Positions 39,682 through 41,431 of a stretch of DNA of 41,431 nt are shown piece by piece. The notes under the pieces were generated by a model, which was not told the origin of the DNA, ran no database searches, and saw only the letters and a program-made list of their open reading frames with translations. The first letter of the stretch is position 1; every line of letters starts with the position of its first letter. A program made the position numbers and the translations under genes. Source of the stretch: Betaproteobacteria bacterium (GTDB lineage Bacteria; Pseudomonadota; Gammaproteobacteria; Burkholderiales; SG8-41); contig JANXSE010000087.1 of NCBI GenBank assembly GCA_025356695.1, forward strand, positions 1-41,431, written 5' to 3'.

Positions 39682-40653
39682 TCAGTTGGCAGACAGAGAT
39701 TTGAAGCGTTCCGTTGCGCGCACGAGTTCCGCGCAAATGCCGGGTTCCCACGCGGCGTGCCCCGCCGCGGGCACCACGACGTATTCCGCCTCAGGCCACG
39801 CGCAATGCAGATCGTGCGCGCTGACCGCGGGACAGACCGCGTCATAACGGCCCTGGATGATTACCGCCGGCTTGTCGCGGATGCGCGACACATGGTCGAG
39901 CAGCGCATTGATAGGCAGAAAAATGTCGTGTTTGAAGTAATGCGCTTCCATGCGCGCGAGGCCAAGGGCCACCACGTCGCTGGCGAAGTAGGCGACCGTA
40001 TCCGGGCTCGGCAGCAGGGTCGAGCAGGAACCTTCATAACTGCTCCAGGCACGCGCCGCCGGCATGTGCACGGCGGGGTCCGGGTTGATCAGGCGCTTAT
40101 GGTAGGCGGTGAGGAGATCGCCGCGTTCCGCCTCCGGAATCATGCGTGTGAAGGCCTGCCACGCTTCGGGGAAAATGTTTTGCAGACCATAGAGAAACCA
40201 GTCGATTTCGCTTTTGCGGCAGAGAAAAATCCCGCGTAATACAAAGCCGATGCAGCGTTGCGGGTGTGCTTCGCCGTAGGCGAGTGCCAGCGTTGAACCC
40301 CACGAGCCGCCGAATAACAGCCAGCGCTCGATACCGAGGTGGGTGCGCAGTTTTTCGATGTCCGCGACCAGCAAGGGCGTGGTGTTGTCGCGCAGTTCGC
40401 CCAGCGGCGTCGAACGGCCGGCACCGCGCTGGTCGAAGATCACGATGTTGTAATGCGCAGGGTCGAAGAAGCGGCGGTGATTGGGCGCGCTACCGGCGCC
40501 GGGCCCGCCGTGCAGGAAGACCACCGGGACACCCTGCGGGTTGCCCGATTGCTCCCAATACATCGTGTGGATGCCGTCTAGCACCAGCCTGCCGGTGCGG
40601 AAGGGTTCGATCGGGGGATAGAGTTCCTCGCGGAACGCGGGCGTGGTGTCCAT
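39682..40653 (-). CDS. pip: Proline iminopeptidase
   Basis: This 323-residue alpha/beta hydrolase removes N-terminal proline from peptides. The oxyanion motif is HGGPGAG (residues 48-54), the nucleophile Ser117 lies in GGSWGSTLAL, the acid Asp in QGRYDAVCP, and the His in AAGHAAWEPG. DQRGAGRSTP is the family hallmark. The ATG at 40653 (MDTTPAFREELYPPIEPF) fits the usual N-terminus; an in-frame ATG 33 bases upstream is less likely. It is first in the unit with the FAH-family gene and diverges from the malic enzyme gene across 128 bp. Confidence 0.93.
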   Translation of the reverse strand: MDTTPAFREELYPPIEPFRTGRLVLDGIHTMYWEQSGNPQGVPVVFLHGGPGAGSAPNHRRFFDPAHYNIVIFDQRGAGRSTPLGELRDNTTPLLVADIEKLRTHLGIERWLLFGGSWGSTLALAYGEAHPQRCIGFVLRGIFLCRKSEIDWFLYGLQNIFPEAWQAFTRMIPEAERGDLLTAYHKRLINPDPAVHMPAARAWSSYEGSCSTLLPSPDTVAYFASDVVALGLARMEAHYFKHDIFLPINALLDHVSRIRDKPAVIIQGRYDAVCPAVSAHDLHCAWPEAEYVVVPAAGHAAWEPGICAELVRATERFKSLSAN

Positions 40654-40748
40654 GCAATAACTCAGGCGGCGCAGAGGCGTGACCATAACACAAAGGCCCT
40701 TGACGGCGGAACGCAGGGGCGCTGCGAGGGCGGCACTGCAGGGTGCGT

Positions 40749-40754
40749 TATAAT
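40749..40754 (+). promoter_or_regulatory. Possible -10 box of the malic enzyme gene
   Basis: TATAAT at 40749-40754 is a perfect -10 hexamer 27 bases before the malic enzyme ATG. No good -35 is seen at the right distance; TTGACG (40700-40705) is too far. The promoter may depend on an activator. Confidence 0.5.
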
Positions 40755-40781
40755 GTTTGCCCCGTCGCATCAGGCTCCAGC

Positions 40782-41431
40782 ATGGAAGATTCACTGCGCA
40801 AAGCAGCGCTCGACTATCACCGGCTTCCAACGCCGGGCAAGATTTCGGTCACGCCGACCAAGGCGCTGCTGAATCAGCGCGATCTCGCGCTGGCCTACAC
40901 GCCGGGTGTCGCCGCCGCCTGCGAAGCGATCGTCGCCGACCCGGCCGAAGCGCGCAATCTGACGGCGCGCGGCAATTTGGTCGCGGTGATCACCAACGGC
41001 ACCGCGGTGTTGGGGCTCGGCGCCATCGGCCCGCTGGCAGCCAAGCCGGTGATGGAAGGCAAGGCGGTTCTTTTCAAGAAATTCGCCGGCATCGACGTCT
41101 TCGATATTGAAATCAACGAACGCGATCCCGACAAGCTGGTCGACATCATCGCCAGCCTCGAGCCGACCTTCGGCGGCATCAACCTCGAAGACATCAAGGC
41201 ACCCGAGTGTTTCATCGTCGAGCGCAAATTGCGCGAGCGTTGCCGCATTCCGGTGTTCCACGACGACCAGCACGGTACCGCCATCACGGTCAGCGCCGCC
41301 TTCATCAACGGTCTCAAGGTCGTCGGCAAGAACATTGCGGAGATCAAGCTGGTGGTGTCAGGGGCGGGTGCTGCGGCGCTGACCTGCCTCAACCTGCTGT
41401 GCAAGCTGGGTCTTAACAAAGCCAATATCGT
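40782..41431 (+). CDS. maeB: NADP-dependent malic enzyme, MaeB type (5' part only)
   Basis: The first 216 codons of a malic enzyme, which decarboxylates malate to pyruvate, run off the window end. The N-terminal malic domain is clear: the start [20 protein letters not shown], the catalytic Tyr in [14 protein letters not shown], the Lys region [17 protein letters not shown], the metal site VFDIEINE and [11 protein letters not shown]. The NAD(P) domain begins at [15 protein letters not shown]. The N-terminus matches the long bacterial MaeB type, which carries a phosphotransacetylase-like C-terminal domain that cannot be checked here. Confidence 0.94.
   Translation, partial: MEDSLRKAALDYHRLPTPGKISVTPTKALLNQRDLALAYTPGVAAACEAIVADPAEARNLTARGNLVAVITNGTAVLGLGAIGPLAAKPVMEGKAVLFKKFAGIDVFDIEINERDPDKLVDIIASLEPTFGGINLEDIKAPECFIVERKLRERCRIPVFHDDQHGTAITVSAAFINGLKVVGKNIAEIKLVVSGAGAAALTCLNLLCKLGLNKANI

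Overview
The window reads as a chromosomal segment of a GC-rich betaproteobacterium. The evidence is the gene order his–tatABC–htrA–Nif3–petABC–sspAB, which is typical of that class, together with SspA/SspB, a PhaM-like granule protein, a DUF3460-like peptide, four Bug-type (TctC) solute-binding proteins and a cytochrome b with the PVWY Qo motif. I could not place it to genus. Coding is dense (about 45 genes) and most stretches look 60-70% GC by eye. Two places are clearly AT-richer: the PH-domain gene (1859-2275) and the leader region 37146-37573.

Region 1 (1-10766) is conserved core. It holds the end of hisA, then hisF, hisI and hisE (histidine biosynthesis), the Tat export system, a membrane-anchored HtrA protease on the minus strand, a Nif3-like protein, the cytochrome bc1 operon (its Rieske subunit carries a Tat-like signal), and sspA-sspB. 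The his run is split between hisF and hisI by two minus-strand genes (a CMD-family protein and a low-GC PH-domain protein) next to a large palindromic element.

Region 2 (10951-18915) is accessory metabolism. It has an unknown secreted helical protein, a second CMD-family protein, an amidohydrolase, a Bug protein, an ornithine-cyclodeaminase-like enzyme, an alpha/beta hydrolase, and a wbpP-wbpO pair that should make UDP-GalNAc and UDP-GalNAcA. tRNA-Thr(TGT) and a strong terminator follow.

Region 3 (19256-24298) is a four-gene Gld-like ABC export operon (ATPase, permease, GldG-like and DUF4340 proteins) plus a small DUF3460-like gene. Region 4 (24303-29472) has three tandem Bug genes without TctA/TctB partners, then a thioesterase and an MFS transporter on the minus strand. 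Region 5 (29552-34392) has a TPR-glycosyltransferase-like protein, a 93-bp MITE-like element, a UDP-glucuronate decarboxylase, a repeat-bearing divergent intergenic region, an MFS transporter and a D-2-hydroxyacid dehydrogenase that ends at a near-ideal terminator.

Region 6 (34475-37145) is an ECF sigma / putative anti-sigma module with a secreted protein upstream and a small Cys-rich protein downstream. The anti-sigma gene carries a G9 tract placed so that slippage by one base in either direction truncates the protein just after its membrane segment. Region 7 (37146-38620) has a consensus sigma-70 promoter overlapping a 17-bp palindrome, a roughly 235-nt structured leader, a lytic transglycosylase and a PhaM-like gene. 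Region 8 (38754-41431) has a FAH-family hydrolase, proline iminopeptidase and the start of malic enzyme.

I found no CRISPR array, prophage or full-length insertion sequence. The best candidates for undescribed biology are the structured leader at 37295-37573, the G9 switch in the anti-sigma gene, the TPR-glycosyltransferase protein beside the MITE-like element, and the ECF module with its upstream inverted repeat.
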